Of a DNA stretch of 64,000 nt, positions 63,255 to 64,000 are shown in pieces. Each line of letters starts with the position of its first letter. Position 1 is the stretch's first letter. Made by a program: the position numbers and the translations under genes. Under the pieces are notes generated by a model that was given only the letters and a program-made list of their open reading frames with translations, was not told where the DNA came from and did not search any database. Source of the stretch: Plectosphaerella cucumerina (Eukaryota; Ascomycota; Sordariomycetes; Glomerellales; Plectosphaerellaceae); contig JAGPXD010000001.1 in the NCBI GenBank assembly GCA_020746995.1, positions 7,812,001 to 7,876,000 on the forward strand, given 5' to 3'.

Positions 63255-63539
63255 CTACGCGACTATTCCAGCCAGTTTCGACAGCTTATCGCTTGCCTCC
63301 GTCCTGAGAGTCTCGGTGAAGGCTGCCGCTGCCGCTTGGTCTGGGATGAATTCGGACACGAGAGACCGAAGCTGCTCTTTCCGCCGTGATTCCAAGTCCT
63401 CGAGGTCTTGCACGAGTTGGTGGAGTGAGACGATGTAGAGTAGGGTTGCGAGTTTCCGGACACCCTCTGGGTCGTGGGGTGCGCGATCCGCGTGCTCCCC
63501 AAGGTCGGAGTCTCCTGGCTCCGGCATGTTGGATTGCAT
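63255..63539 (-). CDS. Small helical protein, hypothetical
   Basis: 94 residues from ATG 63539. Acidic N-terminus, then one long amphipathic region (KLATLLYIVSLHQLVQDLED, SRRKEQLRSLVSEFIPDQAA, TLRTEASDKLSKLAGIV). No motif. It is divergent from the bZIP gene at 63767. Confidence 0.35.
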   Translation of the reverse strand: MQSNMPEPGDSDLGEHADRAPHDPEGVRKLATLLYIVSLHQLVQDLEDLESRRKEQLRSLVSEFIPDQAAAAAFTETLRTEASDKLSKLAGIVA

Positions 63540-63766
63540 GACATGCGTTTTACAGGGTGATTCAGTGCCTCGGACGACTCCTTTATGCGTTTCCAGGTGT
63601 CACGCTGTTGATGACTGACAGCATGACCAACGGCGTGACCCACGGCATGACCAAGCGTGCCGGCATGCGGTCGACAGAACACAGCGGCGCCAAAGCTCGC
63701 CGGAGTTTGGGTTTTCATCGCACTCTTGAACAGCGGCGCCTCGATATTCGCACCACGAACCCCGTC

Positions 63767-64000
63767 ATGCCGAACGGCAAGAGGAGAATGGGCCTCAGTC
63801 CAGAGGCTTCGGAGAGCCTTGACCCAGCAGCAAGGAGGCGCGTTCAAAACAGACTCAATCAGCGAGCCAGCCGTGCCCGGAAGAGGGAAAGAGCCCGAGG
63901 GCAGCGCAAAGATGGCGCATCCGAGGCAGTGATTGCGGAAGAAATCTGCGTCGAGACTTCCGCGACCGAGAGCTCCGCCAAGGAAACATCGGCCCGCAAA
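63767..64000 (+). CDS. bZIP transcription factor, 5' part, cut by window edge
   Basis: From ATG 63767 the frame is open to the last base (78 codons). It encodes MPNGKRRMGLSPEASESLDP followed by AARRRVQNRLNQRASRARKR, a textbook fungal bZIP basic region (QNRLNQRA-RxRK, N-x7-R). The following sequence is acidic, so a leucine zipper of the usual kind is not evident within the visible part; many fungal factors with this basic region carry instead a C-terminal DUF3425-type domain outside the window. This is the third bZIP-type gene in 64 kb. Confidence 0.7.
   Translation, partial: MPNGKRRMGLSPEASESLDPAARRRVQNRLNQRASRARKRERARGQRKDGASEAVIAEEICVETSATESSAKETSARK

Noticed and set aside
1..64000. tRNA, rRNA, CRISPR or prokaryotic operon signals
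   Set aside because: I looked for tRNA B-box patterns, regularly spaced repeats with unique spacers and polycistronic spacing and found none; introns and gene families are fungal.

Overview
The window looks like nuclear DNA of a filamentous ascomycete (Pezizomycotina; a hypocrealean or related Sordariomycete is my guess). The evidence is short introns of about 45-75 bp with GTRNGY donors and CTRAC branch sites, a WSC wall sensor, Zn2Cys6 and bZIP regulators, rhodopsin-type membrane proteins, secreted cupredoxins, a secreted ferritin-like protein and Tad-like and copia relics. I see no bacterial operons, CRISPR, rRNA or tRNA. Exon joins were worked out by hand from splice signals and checked for reading-frame arithmetic; the species is not established.

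Layout. 0-7.7 kb is a graveyard: the tail of an esterase-like gene, a truncated nucleoside-phosphorylase gene running directly into a 5'-truncated rhodopsin-like membrane gene, copia and LINE fragments, a decayed sirtuin and a nonsense-interrupted Zn2Cys6 factor. 8-15.2 kb holds ordinary regulatory and surface genes: a bZIP with a probable 1-bp frameshift, a proline-rich coiled-coil protein and a WSC sensor with a long pyrimidine-rich leader. 15.7-23.7 kb is a redox group: LaeA-like methyltransferase remnant, GMC oxidoreductase with one in-frame stop, intact five-exon P450, secreted cupredoxin and secreted ferritin-like protein. 24.5-31.5 kb has a J-domain protein, a 568-bp inverted-repeat element, a divergent cyclin and an MFS gene whose second intron lacks an AG acceptor.

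32.6-41.2 kb resembles a small accessory or biosynthetic block: an HMG-CoA reductase without membrane anchor, an SGNH hydrolase fused to a possible cysteine-hydrolase domain, a compact bZIP and an intact MFS exporter. 41.2-47.9 kb is a run of small orphan genes, one MADS-box-like, saturated with the octamer TACTGTAC. 48-50.8 kb has an acyl-CoA/thioester reductase-like gene and a membrane-anchored cupredoxin with two GC-AG introns. 54.6-59.9 kb carries two large minisatellite arrays of the same motif in opposite orientation around a multispanning membrane protein gene. The right end has a possible C48-like protease gene, a coiled-coil gene and a bZIP gene cut by the window edge.

The most unusual signals are the TACTGTAC/GTACAGTA motif, just upstream of many start codons and densest at 41-45 kb, and the opposed arrays around the 56.3 kb gene. 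Many genes next to intact ones are broken by single lesions, as expected of an accessory region turning over quickly.
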